Positions 30,216 to 40,064 of a stretch of 64,000 nucleotides of DNA are shown here, one piece after another. Source of the DNA: Anaerolineales bacterium (GTDB lineage Bacteria > Chloroflexota > Anaerolineae > Anaerolineales > Villigracilaceae); assembly GCA_030834895.1 (NCBI GenBank), contig JAUQXA010000032.1:124001-188000 (forward strand), read 5' to 3'. A program made the translations under genes and the position numbers. Within the stretch, counting starts at the first letter, position 1, and each line of letters starts with the position of its first letter. The notes under the pieces were generated by a model, which saw nothing but the letters and a program-made list of their open reading frames with translations, made no database searches and was not told where the DNA came from.

Positions 30216-30255
30216 AGATCCTAAAGGTTTTCCGCGAAGCGAACCTTTAGGATCT
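30216..30255 (+). terminator. Terminator-like hairpin
   Basis: agatcctaaaggtt / aacctttaggatct 14-bp perfect stem after small ORF. Confidence 0.55.
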
Positions 30256-30271
30256 GAAAATCTACCCACAA

Positions 30272-30305
30272 AAAACGGGCGCCGGTGAATTGCCGCGCCC
30301 GTTTT
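30272..30305 (-). terminator. Intrinsic terminator for gyrA
   Basis: aaaacgggcg / cgcccgtttt stem; minus-strand T run. Confidence 0.7.
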
Positions 30306-30308
30306 GGT

Positions 30309-32846
30309 TTAAACCAATTTCGGCTGTACTTCCGGTTCAATCTCGATTGTTTCAGCCCCCACCTTCTTCAAATCCTCCGCTGAGATGCGCGCCACCGAGG
30401 CAACACTGTCACCTTCCTGTGGCTTGATGAGATGCACGCCCTTCGTGGCGCGTCCCGACTGTTTGACTTCTTTTACCTTCAGGCGCAGCGTCACACCGTT
30501 GGAGGTCATAATCGTCAGGTCATCGGCTTTTTGCACCACACGCGCCGCTGCGATCTTACCAATTTCCTTCAAGGCTTTGGGATCAATTGTAAAGTTACCG
30601 CCTGTTGCGCGTCCCTTTGCAGTGTAATTATCGAGCGAGGTTTGCTTGCCAAAGCCTTTGGTAGTCACAACCAGCAAAGCGCCGTCTTTCTCGACCACAT
30701 CCATGCTGGTAACCGCATCATCTTTTTTGAGTTTGATGCCCTGTACGCCCGCCGCCTGACGTCCCATTGAACGGACTTTGGTTTCACTAAAACGCAGCGC
30801 CTGCCCGTTCTCGGTGACAATGATAATCTCGTCCTTGCCAGAAGTCAGGCGCGCCCAACCCAACTGGTCACCCTCCTCCAACGACATGGCGATCAAACCC
30901 GAAGGACGCACAGATTCAAACTCTTCCATCGTCACGCGCTTGATCTTTCCGCGCGCAGTCATCAACATACAATAATTATGTTTGGAGAAGTCGCCCACCG
31001 CCATTGCCGCTGTAACCTTTTCGTTGGGACCAAGCGCCAGTACATTGACCAATGGAATGCCCTTTGCGGCACGGTCAGAATCGGGGATTTGGTACACCTT
31101 TTCGGAATACACCTTGCCCTTGTCCGAGAAGAAGAGCATGGTATTCAAACTGCGTGCGGGGATGAGCATCATGATCTCGTCCTCGTCCTTGGTAGTGTGT
31201 CCCATCACACCGCGTCCGCCGCGACTTTGCGATCTGAAAGCGGAAGCCGCCATGCGCTTGATGTATCCGCGCTCGGTGATACTGATTAACACAGCTTCGT
31301 CTTGAACCAAATCTTCGTCGTGGATATCTTCCTTCGCCTCGGCTGAAATCTGGGTGCGGCGGTCGTCGCCGAATTTCTCGGCAAGCTCGTTCAGGTCAGA
31401 TTGGATGAGTGCGAGAATCTTCTTCGGGTGTGCCAGCAAGTCTTCGAGATAATCAATCGTGGCTTGAACCTGCTTGTGTTCCTCTTCGATCTTCCAGCGT
31501 TCGAGAGCGGCAAGGCGGCGCAACTGCATATCCAAAATTGCCTGCGCCTGTAACTCGCTCAACTTGAAGCGCTTCATCAAGTTGATCTTGGCGACGTCGG
31601 CGTCTTCTGCTTCGCGGATGGTCTTGATGACGGCGTCGATGTTGTTGAGGGCAATCAGCAAACCGTCGAGGATGTGCTGGCGCGCGCGGGCTTTGTCCAA
31701 CTCGAACTTCGAGCGGCGGGTAATGACCGTCTGCCGGTGCTCGATGAAAATCTGCAACATGCGTTTGAGCGTCAGGGTTCGAGGTTCGCTACGTCCAGTT
31801 TCATCGGCGACAAGCGCCAGCATCTGCACACCAAACGTGGACTGCAACGCCGTGAACTTGTAAAGCTGGTTCAACACCTTCTTGGGCTGTGCGCCACGCT
31901 TCAACTCGATGATGATGCTCATGCCGCGTTGATCGGATTCGTCGCGCATATCCGCAATCTGGTCGATCTTGTCCTCGCGCACCAGTTCAGCGATGCGTTC
32001 AATTAATGAGGACTTGTTGACTTGGTACGGTATCTCGGTAATGTTGATTTGATACCGCCCTGATTTGGACTCTTCAATGTGGGCTATGCCGCGCATGACG
32101 ATTCGTCCACGACCCGTGCCGTAGGCGGCGTGAATCCCCTCCGTCCCGACGATCATGCCGCCGGTCGGGAAATCAGGCCCGGGGACAAATTTCATCAGGT
32201 CGTCAACGGTTACCTCTTCGATAGTGTCATAGTTGTCAATCAGGTAGTTGATTGCCCCGACCAGTTCACGCAAATTTTGCGGCGGGATGTTGGTTGCCAT
32301 GCCCACCGCAATGCCCGATGATCCGTTCAACAGAAGATTCGGCAGGCGGGCAGGTAAAACGAGCGGCTCTTGCAACGAGTCATCGAAGTTGGGTCCGAAA
32401 TCCACCGTGTCTTTCTCGAGGTCGGCGAGCAATTCCTCCGCCATTTTTTGCAGGCGGGCTTCGGTATAACGCATCGCGGCGGGCGAGTCGCCATCCACCG
32501 AGCCGAAGTTACCCTGACCATCCACCAACAGGTAGCGCATGGAAAAATCCTGCGCCATACGCGCCATGGATTCGTATACCGCCGAGTCACCGTGCGGATG
32601 ATACTTACCCAGCACCTCACCCACGATACGAGCGGACTTCTTGTAGGAGGAGTTCGAACGGATGCCCAACTCGTGCATGGCGTACAAAATGCGCCTATGG
32701 ACAGGCTTCAAGCCATCGCGGGCGTCGGGCAGGGCGCGCGCCACGATCACGCTCATGGCGTAATCAAGATATGCTTCGCGCATCTGGGTATCGATGTCGA
32801 TGGATTGGACGTTGCCTGTGTTCAAAGTGTCGGTGTCGTCAACCAT
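30309..32846 (-). CDS. gyrA: DNA gyrase subunit A
   Basis: [83 protein letters not shown], GyrA-box-like QSRGGRGV, beta-pinwheel repeats. Confidence 0.97.
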   Translation of the reverse strand: MVDDTDTLNTGNVQSIDIDTQMREAYLDYAMSVIVARALPDARDGLKPVHRRILYAMHELGIRSNSSYKKSARIVGEVLGKYHPHGDSAVYESMARMAQDFSMRYLLVDGQGNFGSVDGDSPAAMRYTEARLQKMAEELLADLEKDTVDFGPNFDDSLQEPLVLPARLPNLLLNGSSGIAVGMATNIPPQNLRELVGAINYLIDNYDTIEEVTVDDLMKFVPGPDFPTGGMIVGTEGIHAAYGTGRGRIVMRGIAHIEESKSGRYQINITEIPYQVNKSSLIERIAELVREDKIDQIADMRDESDQRGMSIIIELKRGAQPKKVLNQLYKFTALQSTFGVQMLALVADETGRSEPRTLTLKRMLQIFIEHRQTVITRRSKFELDKARARQHILDGLLIALNNIDAVIKTIREAEDADVAKINLMKRFKLSELQAQAILDMQLRRLAALERWKIEEEHKQVQATIDYLEDLLAHPKKILALIQSDLNELAEKFGDDRRTQISAEAKEDIHDEDLVQDEAVLISITERGYIKRMAASAFRSQSRGGRGVMGHTTKDEDEIMMLIPARSLNTMLFFSDKGKVYSEKVYQIPDSDRAAKGIPLVNVLALGPNEKVTAAMAVGDFSKHNYCMLMTARGKIKRVTMEEFESVRPSGLIAMSLEEGDQLGWARLTSGKDEIIIVTENGQALRFSETKVRSMGRQAAGVQGIKLKKDDAVTSMDVVEKDGALLVVTTKGFGKQTSLDNYTAKGRATGGNFTIDPKALKEIGKIAAARVVQKADDLTIMTSNGVTLRLKVKEVKQSGRATKGVHLIKPQEGDSVASVARISAEDLKKVGAETIEIEPEVQPKLV

Positions 32847-32891
32847 AAATAATCCTTGAATGAGAGGGGAATTGTCAGATTGGCATAAAAA

Positions 32892-32920
32892 GACACGAAG
32901 ATGGGCGAAAACTTCGTGTC
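32892..32920 (-). promoter_or_regulatory. Terminator-like hairpin in gyrA leader (putative attenuator)
   Basis: Minus strand: gacacgaag-N11-cttcgtgtc followed by TTTTTATG, about 45 nt before gyrA ATG. Confidence 0.5.
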
Positions 32921-32956
32921 CGCATTAGATGAAGGGAACTTGTTTTTCTAGTGCTG

Positions 32957-32962
32957 ATTATA
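32957..32962 (-). promoter_or_regulatory. -10 element of putative gyrA promoter
   Basis: Minus-strand TATAAT; weak -35 (TTAAAA) 17 bp upstream. Confidence 0.4.
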
Positions 32963-33024
32963 CCACCCCCGGGCTGATTTTTTAAGGAAATGAAAGCACT
33001 TCCAATATATCCCGCACATAAAAA

Positions 33025-33048
33025 ACAGACCCGCGCAATGGGGTCTGT
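33025..33048 (-). terminator. Intrinsic terminator of tRNA-Leu
   Basis: Minus: acagacccc-N-gggtctgt followed by TTTTTT. Confidence 0.75.
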
Positions 33049-33054
33049 CCTCTG

Positions 33055-33138
<84 letters not shown>

Positions 33139-33324
33139 AAGCACTTCTTTTTGTTGTGCGGGGTGTATTTTATCTCAAACGGCTGTTTTGTCAAATGGCA
33201 TAACACAGCATGAATATAACCCGATAAAGTTAACAAATAATGAAAGTGCGGGTACAATACAATTCATCTTATTTCTCCCGTCGTGATGCGGCGGGTACCT
33301 GTAACCAAACTTTGGCTTGCGTAA

Positions 33325-33939
33325 ATGAAAAATCAAGTTTCAACTGCTCGAATGTCATCAAGCCACATTTTCTTGCGAATAATCAAGAAAAATCACCGGC
33401 AACTCCTGAACCTTGATGGAAAATTGAAGAAATTCAAATTGGAACTTGTGAAAACAAGCGGGGATGATCAAATTCCCGAACTTGGGGGAAAAATTCAGAC
33501 AATTGAAGATAAACTGGCTATGTCATCCTTCATCGTCATTGTTTTTTCCACGATGGCGCTTGAAGCATATATCTATGATTATGCCGCGCGCCACCTGACA
33601 GACACATTTGTTAAAGACCACCTAGACGGGCTCGACACATTCAGTAAATGGATTGTCGTGCCCGAATTAATCACGGGAAAGAGGCTTTCCCAACCCTCAA
33701 ACTGGCAGGGAGCGTTAAAGCGGTTGCTCAAGGCAAGAAACTCGGTTATCCATCACAAATCATCCGAACCACCGGCGTCATTCTCGGACATGCGAAAATA
33801 CCTTGAGAAACTGGAGGCGAATTCAGCAAGTATGTTTGAAACTGCCAAGCAATCCATCCAACTTCTTCATCAACTTGCTGATAAAATTACGGAAGCAGAC
33901 CCTGAGGAAGCTCCATGGGTTAATTCATATCTATCCTAA
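33325..33939 (+). CDS. HEPN-like protein, hypothetical
   Basis: 204 aa helical; KRLLKARNSVIHHKS contains an R-x4-H (RNSVIH) HEPN-type motif. Confidence 0.5.
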   Translation: MKNQVSTARMSSSHIFLRIIKKNHRQLLNLDGKLKKFKLELVKTSGDDQIPELGGKIQTIEDKLAMSSFIVIVFSTMALEAYIYDYAARHLTDTFVKDHLDGLDTFSKWIVVPELITGKRLSQPSNWQGALKRLLKARNSVIHHKSSEPPASFSDMRKYLEKLEANSASMFETAKQSIQLLHQLADKITEADPEEAPWVNSYLS

Positions 33940-33965
33940 ACCATACACTTACACCTGGAGGCAAA

Positions 33966-34400
33966 ATGAGCTATCAAAAAATTATCATCGCTGGAAATCT
34001 GGGGCGCGACCCGGAAATGCGCTATATCCCGTCTGGACAGGCAGTTACAAGTTTCTCGGTTGCCGTCAATGAATCATACACCAACGCAAATGGCGAAAAA
34101 GTAAAAAAAACCATTTGGTTCCGTGTGACTGCCTGGGGGAAGCAAGCCGAGATATGCAATCAATATCTCAAAAAAGGGCAGATGGTCCTTGTCGAAGGGC
34201 GCATGAGCGCAGATCCCAACACTGGCGGTCCAAAGGTCTGGACAAAACAGGATGGCACTGTCGGCTCCTCATTTGAAATCACGGCTGCCACCGTACGTTT
34301 TCTTTCCACACGCGGTGAAGCAGGCGAAAGCGGACCTGTTGCTGGCGGGGGTGGCATGGAGATGGCCGAACTTCCTCCCGAAGACGATATTCCGTTCTAA
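33966..34400 (+). CDS. ssb: Single-stranded DNA-binding protein
   Basis: MSYQKIIIAGNLGRDPEMRYIPSGQAVTSFSVAVNE...WFRVTAWGKQAEICNQYLKKGQMVLVEGRM; acidic C-terminal tail ending DDIPF. Confidence 0.97.
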   Translation: MSYQKIIIAGNLGRDPEMRYIPSGQAVTSFSVAVNESYTNANGEKVKKTIWFRVTAWGKQAEICNQYLKKGQMVLVEGRMSADPNTGGPKVWTKQDGTVGSSFEITAATVRFLSTRGEAGESGPVAGGGGMEMAELPPEDDIPF

Positions 34401-34453
34401 TCTTGTAAATTACCGGGCTTCGGAAGTCCTTCAAAAAACTTTCGAAGCCTTAA

Positions 34454-34807
34454 TTGAGGGATAACCCCATGACCACTTCACAAACGCCTCCCAAACCTGC
34501 GGGGCCCGTTCTTGAACTCCCGGCCGACCTTGAGACCATATATGCCAACCTTGCGCGTATTGCCCACTCCCCAGCGGACATTGTGTTGGATTTTGCACAC
34601 CTTCTACCCGGTGAAACAAGGGCAAAAATTGGCGCCCGTGTAGTAATGACTCCGCTCAGCGCAAAATTGTTGGTAAAAGCGCTCACCGAAAACCTGGCTC
34701 GTTATGAGTCCGCCTTTGGCGAGATCAACCTGCCAACCAACAACTCACTCGCTGACAACCTCTTCCGTCCATTCCAACAACCGCCCGAACCACCAAAAGA
34801 ACCGTAG
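34454..34807 (+). CDS. DUF3467-like protein
   Basis: IYANLARIAHSPADIVLDFAHLLPGETRAKIGARVVMTPLSAKLLVKALTENLARYESAFGEI. Confidence 0.75.
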   Translation: MRDNPMTTSQTPPKPAGPVLELPADLETIYANLARIAHSPADIVLDFAHLLPGETRAKIGARVVMTPLSAKLLVKALTENLARYESAFGEINLPTNNSLADNLFRPFQQPPEPPKEP

Positions 34808-34813
34808 GAAATC

Positions 34814-35482
34814 ATGCACAAGCTCGAGCAAATCACTGACCGCATACGAAAGGCGTTCGATGCGCGCACGGCCGCGCGTGACCATGCACTTGCGCTGGCC
34901 CGTCAGTTGACCCGCGCCTGCTCGCTTGCCATTCGCGCCGTGCACCGCGATGAGGCCGATACCATGAATGCCCATTTGCAGGAGGCGCGGCAAATGGCGG
35001 ATACGCTACGCGATTCCCTGGCTTCATACCCTGATCTTTTTTACGCGGGATATACACAGGATGCGCTCAAGGAATATGTGGAAGCGAACGTCACCTGCGC
35101 GTTGATTCGCAACGAGCCACTTCAGACTCCCGAAGAGTTGGTCGTCGAACCCGCGACCTATCTCAACGGGTTGGCTGAGGTTGTCGGTGAATTAAGACGC
35201 CGCAGCCTGGATATCCTCCGTCACGGGTATTCTCCCGAAGTGGAACGCCTGCTGGGCATCATGGATGAAATTTATTCCATCATGGTCACCATGGACTATC
35301 CTGACGCCATCACCAACGGGCTGCGCCGTCAAACCGACCTGGCACGAGGCATCATCGAAAAGACACGCGGTGACATCACCTTTAGTCTGCGCGGCGAACA
35401 CCTCACCCAAGCCATCAGCAGGTTGAGCGCACAGTTGAACAGCAACCCAGATAACAGCGGCGGACAGGAAGGAAAGGGGTAG
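34814..35482 (+). CDS. Translin/TRAX family nucleic-acid-binding protein
   Basis: ALKEYVEANVTCALIRNEPL..PEELVVEPATYLNGLAEVVGELRRRSLDILRHGYSPEVERLLGIMDEIYSIMVTMDYPDAITNGLRRQTDLARGIIEKTRGDITFSLR follows the translin/TRAX pattern. Confidence 0.8.
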   Translation: MHKLEQITDRIRKAFDARTAARDHALALARQLTRACSLAIRAVHRDEADTMNAHLQEARQMADTLRDSLASYPDLFYAGYTQDALKEYVEANVTCALIRNEPLQTPEELVVEPATYLNGLAEVVGELRRRSLDILRHGYSPEVERLLGIMDEIYSIMVTMDYPDAITNGLRRQTDLARGIIEKTRGDITFSLRGEHLTQAISRLSAQLNSNPDNSGGQEGKG

Positions 35483-35485
35483 AAG

Positions 35486-36106
35486 ATGGCAAAAGGCGGC
35501 CGTCGTTATCCACTTGTCGTCTACACGCACATGATCAATCGTTGGTGGCCGGCAATCTTTACGCTGGGACTCGCCTTGCTTGCGTTGGCATGGGCGCTTC
35601 GCACTTGGGGCTTTGAAGAATGGCGCTGGTTTGCAACTGCCGGTGTTGCTGGATTCAATGTATTTGTTGGAATTTTACTGTTGATCCTGCGTAAAAGCGC
35701 ATACGTCCAGCCGTTCAGCGACCACCTGCGGTTGGCGACACCGTTGTTACGCCTGAACATTTCATATCGAAGAATTCGACGGGCTTCGTCGGCAAATATG
35801 GGCGCGTTATTCCCGCGGAATACCGTCTCAAGTTGGCGGGCGGAGATTATCGAGCCGCTGGCAAAAATGACCGCATTGGTGATCGAGTTAAACAGCCACC
35901 CAAAATCCCAGTCTTCATTGCGGTTGTTCCTGTCGCCGTTTTTCTTCAAGGATAAGAGTCCGCACTTCGTGATTTTGGTTGATGACTGGATGAGGTTCAG
36001 CGCCGAGCTTGAAAGCATGCGCACAGGCACGGGTTCCGCACCCGGACAACAGCAAAAACGCAGCACGAATTCGATACTTTCACGTCTGCCAGGCAAAAAC
36101 AAATGA
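35486..36106 (+). CDS. Two-TM membrane protein, hypothetical
   Basis: 206 aa, two N-terminal TM segments; directly downstream of the translin-like gene. Confidence 0.6.
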   Translation: MAKGGRRYPLVVYTHMINRWWPAIFTLGLALLALAWALRTWGFEEWRWFATAGVAGFNVFVGILLLILRKSAYVQPFSDHLRLATPLLRLNISYRRIRRASSANMGALFPRNTVSSWRAEIIEPLAKMTALVIELNSHPKSQSSLRLFLSPFFFKDKSPHFVILVDDWMRFSAELESMRTGTGSAPGQQQKRSTNSILSRLPGKNK

Positions 36107-36284
36107 ACGTGTATTTTGTCTGTTCGATCATCGGCGCGTTTCTTCCTCATGGATAGACGGCAAATGATTGTGAAGGTCATCACAACTATTTTATGACATT
36201 CAGCGGTTTGTAAAATCAGGGAAGTGGTTTATTATGTGGGCGGAGACAAACAGACACCTCCTCCTGTCTCCTCCTTTGGCGAAA

Positions 36285-36314
36285 GTTGCCGCTGAGTTCT
36301 CCCTCAGCGGCAAC
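36285..36314. terminator. Bidirectional terminator-like hairpin
   Basis: gttgccgctgag / ctcagcggcaac 12-bp perfect stem between convergent genes. Confidence 0.6.
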
Positions 36315-36342
36315 ACTTTTAATTTCCCTGTTCGTTACGACT

Positions 36343-37791
36343 CTATTCCTGCGTGGGGAGAAGTACGATGAAAGTGGAGCCCTTCCCAACAGTCGATTCC
36401 ACCCAAACGCGGCCCTGGTGACTGTCCACAATGGATTTGACAATTGCCAGGCCCAACCCGGATCCCTGAGCCCCCCTGGCGGCATTTGAAGCGCGATAAA
36501 ACTTTTCGAATACCCTTCCCTGCTCTTCTGGCGGAATTCCCACCCCTGTATCTTTCACTTTAATGATAATCTGCTCCCCCTCCATCGACATGCTCACATG
36601 AACACTGCCATCCGTCGGCGTGTATTTGATGGCATTCCCCACGAGGTTATCCAGCATCTGACGAATACGAATGGGATTGGCCCGCAATGCTTTCAAGTTT
36701 GGCGCGACATTCACGGAAAGTTTTATGTTTTTTTTCTTCACCTGGTTGTCGAATATATCCAGGGAATATTTCAATACATTATCAAGGTGGACCGTTTCAC
36801 GACGCGTATCAAAACCCGCATCGAGCCGGCCCAGGTCAAGCAGGTCATTGACCAGTGTGGTGATATGCTGGGCGCTGCCTTGCAAGCGGCGCAGAAATTC
36901 CTGTTGATTGTGGGTAAGCGGACCGGTACGCTCGACCAATTCCGTGTAACCCATGATCGCCGTCAGCGGTGAACGCAAATCGTGCGAAATTGTATGGATA
37001 AAATCACTTTTCAGACGGTCCAGTTCCTTGAGGTAGGAGATATCCTGCATGGTAATGGCGCCACCGATATGGGGAATGGGCGTATATTGCGCGTTATAAA
37101 CGCGGCCATCGTTGAAATTGACTTCATGATACTTCAAGGGTCCGTTGGTTGCGCGGGCGAGCAAAGCCTGCAAATCCTCATTGGGGATGGCGTCAATTAC
37201 CGATCTTCCCACAAGATCAAGGTCATCAAGGTCGAAGATATCGCTTACGGCACGGTTGACCAGTATGATGTTCCTGTGCCTGTCCATCACGATCACACCA
37301 TCCTGAATATTTGCAATGATTGCTTCCAGTTTCTGGTGTTCGGCTTCAGATAGGTCGGCTTTCTCGGCAAGCGATGAAGTTGTACGTTTCACTTCGCGCC
37401 GCAACCAATCGCCCAACTTCCTGGCCCGTGCCAGGCTTCTTTGTACTTCATCGGTAATATCGGACATTTTCAACGGCGGACAGAGATAGCCACTCATCCC
37501 CATCTTGAGCACGGACCTAGCAAGCCCGTTTGTATCCTTATCGGCATATAAAATGATCGGCAAAGTGGGAAATCGTTCTAAAATCTCCCGGGAAATGGAA
37601 AAGCCGTCCTCGCCGGAAAACTTCTCGCCAATAATCATCAGGGCCGGAATGGCTTCCTGGATGGATTTCTCCATCCCCAAACGGTCATGAACCACCGCCA
37701 CCCCGAATCCCGCCGCCGTCAAGGTACGCTCCATCAAATCCAAAACCGGGGATGGATCCAGTGTAAGTAAAATCAAATCATTTTTAGCCAT
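36343..37791 (-). CDS. REC-PAS-histidine kinase (hybrid sensor)
   Basis: FIHTISHDLRSPLTAIMGYTEL (H-box), QMLDNLVGNAIKYTP, DTGVGIPPEEQGRVFEKFYR, GSGLGLAIVKSIV; N-terminal receiver-like and PAS. Confidence 0.92.
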   Translation of the reverse strand: MAKNDLILLTLDPSPVLDLMERTLTAAGFGVAVVHDRLGMEKSIQEAIPALMIIGEKFSGEDGFSISREILERFPTLPIILYADKDTNGLARSVLKMGMSGYLCPPLKMSDITDEVQRSLARARKLGDWLRREVKRTTSSLAEKADLSEAEHQKLEAIIANIQDGVIVMDRHRNIILVNRAVSDIFDLDDLDLVGRSVIDAIPNEDLQALLARATNGPLKYHEVNFNDGRVYNAQYTPIPHIGGAITMQDISYLKELDRLKSDFIHTISHDLRSPLTAIMGYTELVERTGPLTHNQQEFLRRLQGSAQHITTLVNDLLDLGRLDAGFDTRRETVHLDNVLKYSLDIFDNQVKKKNIKLSVNVAPNLKALRANPIRIRQMLDNLVGNAIKYTPTDGSVHVSMSMEGEQIIIKVKDTGVGIPPEEQGRVFEKFYRASNAARGAQGSGLGLAIVKSIVDSHQGRVWVESTVGKGSTFIVLLPTQE

Positions 37792-37821
37792 ATGATGGGC
37801 TTTTTTATTTCGTGTGTCTGC

Positions 37822-38973
37822 TTATTGCCCGGGGACAACAGTCTTTTCAGAGGAGCGGGCAAGCCGCAACAAGGCCACTTGCACCGATTCAAGCGCCTGA
37901 CGCTGCTCGGGGGTCAATTTACCGGGCGTCTCCGTCAACACAAAATTCAGGGGATAACTCGCCACCTGCAATTCGTTGCGAATGGCGGCCCGCACCGCCT
38001 CGAGCGTGGCATAACGATAATTTTCTCCGGTACGCGCATTTTCAGCGGTTTTTTCCAAGGCATGGAATAAACGTGCATTGACCAGTGAAATGGAGGAAAA
38101 ATCGGCCATCGCTTCCAGCAGGGTTTGCGTATCGCGGCTGATCTCCCTGTCGGCCTTTCGCACGACGAGCAGCAACCCGATCACTTCGTTCTGAATCTTG
38201 ATGGGAATCACGGCAATGGATTTGCCCAGGGTGGAAACCTTCAACTTTTGCAATGGCACGCCGCTCATGACCAGACTCTCGCCCGAAAGCGCGACGAGGG
38301 AACTGATGCCGTCATCCACCGGCTGGTTCATTTTCTTCGCCCACGAATCAGGCAGGTTGCGCTGGGCGCGCATCAAAAAGGCCTTGCTGCGTTCCTCGCG
38401 CAGCAACAGCCAGCACATGTTGGCATCCGCCAGTTTCATGGCGGCTTCGAGAATCATGTCGAACAGCACGCGCTGGTCCGTGACAGACACAACCGCCTTC
38501 GCCGTGGAAAGGATCGTCGTCAGGTCGCTCAACTTGCGTTGCAACTCTTCGTTCATCACCTTCAACTGACGGTCCAGTTTTTGACGTTCGCGCGTCTCCT
38601 GCGTCTGGCGCAGAGCGCGCTCGACAATGGAAACCACTTCCGCATCCTTGAGGGGCCAGAACATCACATCGGTGGCGCCCAGACGAAAGGCCTGAATGGC
38701 GTCGGTTTCCTGCCCTTTTTCGGCAATCACGATCACAGGCGATTTGACGCCTTGCGCATTGAAAGCCGCCAGCATATCCTTTCCGCTCAAGCCTGGAAAG
38801 TTCAAGTCGGCAAGTATCAAACTCGGCGAGTTTTGAATCGCAAATTTGATCGCAGATCCCACATCACCCAACACAGTCACCTGGTAACCAAGCGGCTGGA
38901 GCGACTGCCGGCCAATCAAATCGGCAATGTCTGGATCATTTTCAACAATGAGAATCTGTTCCCCGGTTGCCAT
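37822..38973 (-). CDS. Response regulator receiver + GAF domain protein
   Basis: QILIVENDPDIADLIGRQ...LILADLNFPGLSGKDMLAAF; GAF-like SVTDQRVLFDMILEAAMKLADANMCWLLLRE. Confidence 0.88.
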   Translation of the reverse strand: MATGEQILIVENDPDIADLIGRQSLQPLGYQVTVLGDVGSAIKFAIQNSPSLILADLNFPGLSGKDMLAAFNAQGVKSPVIVIAEKGQETDAIQAFRLGATDVMFWPLKDAEVVSIVERALRQTQETRERQKLDRQLKVMNEELQRKLSDLTTILSTAKAVVSVTDQRVLFDMILEAAMKLADANMCWLLLREERSKAFLMRAQRNLPDSWAKKMNQPVDDGISSLVALSGESLVMSGVPLQKLKVSTLGKSIAVIPIKIQNEVIGLLLVVRKADREISRDTQTLLEAMADFSSISLVNARLFHALEKTAENARTGENYRYATLEAVRAAIRNELQVASYPLNFVLTETPGKLTPEQRQALESVQVALLRLARSSEKTVVPGQ

Positions 38974-39023
38974 GTTTTTTTCCTTTTTTCGATTCTATCA
39001 CCTTTTCGATTACAATCCCTTTC

Positions 39024-39995
39024 ATGAATTTTACAGAATTTGACATCGCGGCCGTCATCCCGGCTTATGGCGTGGAACACAATATTCAGTCCGTGCTGGG
39101 CGGACTGCCTTCCTACTTGAAGCATATCATCGTTGTGGACGACGCTTCGCCCGACTCCAGCGGAAAGCTGGTTGCAGAAGCAGCAAAACGCGACAAACGC
39201 ATCACTCTTGTCAGGCACATCCAAAATCAGGGCGTGGGCGGCGCAATGGTCAGCGGATTCCGCAAGGCGCTCGAACTCCGCGCTCAGGTCGTGGTCAAAC
39301 TCGATGGCGATGGTCAGATGGACCCTGCGCATATCCCCGCGCTGGTCAAGCCGTTGATTCAGGGAAAAGCAGATTACGTCAAAGGCAACCGATTTCGTGA
39401 TTTTCAGTCGCTGGGGCAGATGCCGCTCGTGCGCCGAATCGGGAATCTCGGCTTGAGTTTTCTAACCAAAGCCGCAACCGGCTACTGGGGCATTTTCGAC
39501 CCCACGAACGGATACTTCGCCATCCGCGCCGGAGTCCTCGCGCAACTGCCGCTGGACAAAATAGACCGCCGCTACTTTTTCGAAACGTCCATGCTTGCCC
39601 AGCTATACCTGCTCGGCGCACTGGTGATGGATGTCCCCATCCCAGCCCGTTATCGAAACGAGACATCGAACCTGTCCATCCGCCGCACTTTGTTCGAGTT
39701 CCCGATCAAACTGCTTGCCACATTTTTTCGGCGCATTCTGCTAAAGTATTATATTTACGACTTTTCGATGATGTCCCTGTACTTGATGGTCGGTATTCCG
39801 CTGTTGTTATTTGGCGGGATATTTGGCGCCGTCAAGTGGATCGACTACGCGAGTCGGAACGTCCCCGCTCCCACCGGTACTGTGATGCTGCCCACCCTTT
39901 GCGTTATTCTCGGGATTCAAATCCTGCTCTCTGCCATCGAAATTGACATGAACTCCGTTCCGCGCAAACCGCTTTCGGAGTCGTTGGAAAGATAA
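39024..39995 (+). CDS. Family 2 glycosyltransferase (DPMS-like) with C-terminal TM
   Basis: AAVIPAYGVEHNIQSVLGGLPSYLKHIIVVDDASPDSSG...VVKLDGDGQMDPAHIPALV...DYVKGNRF. Confidence 0.9.
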   Translation: MNFTEFDIAAVIPAYGVEHNIQSVLGGLPSYLKHIIVVDDASPDSSGKLVAEAAKRDKRITLVRHIQNQGVGGAMVSGFRKALELRAQVVVKLDGDGQMDPAHIPALVKPLIQGKADYVKGNRFRDFQSLGQMPLVRRIGNLGLSFLTKAATGYWGIFDPTNGYFAIRAGVLAQLPLDKIDRRYFFETSMLAQLYLLGALVMDVPIPARYRNETSNLSIRRTLFEFPIKLLATFFRRILLKYYIYDFSMMSLYLMVGIPLLLFGGIFGAVKWIDYASRNVPAPTGTVMLPTLCVILGIQILLSAIEIDMNSVPRKPLSESLER

Positions 39996-40064
39996 CAAGG
40001 CCTGTTATTTTATTTAGAGTCTTTTCATCAACTTTTTTGCCGGGGGATGTATACTTAACCCAAG

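Noticed and set aside
33325-34400. HEPN gene as half of a HEPN-MNT toxin-antitoxin pair
   Set aside because: No nucleotidyltransferase partner on either side; neighbour is ssb.
38125-39027. 300-aa plus-strand ORF
   Set aside because: Antisense to the receiver-GAF gene.
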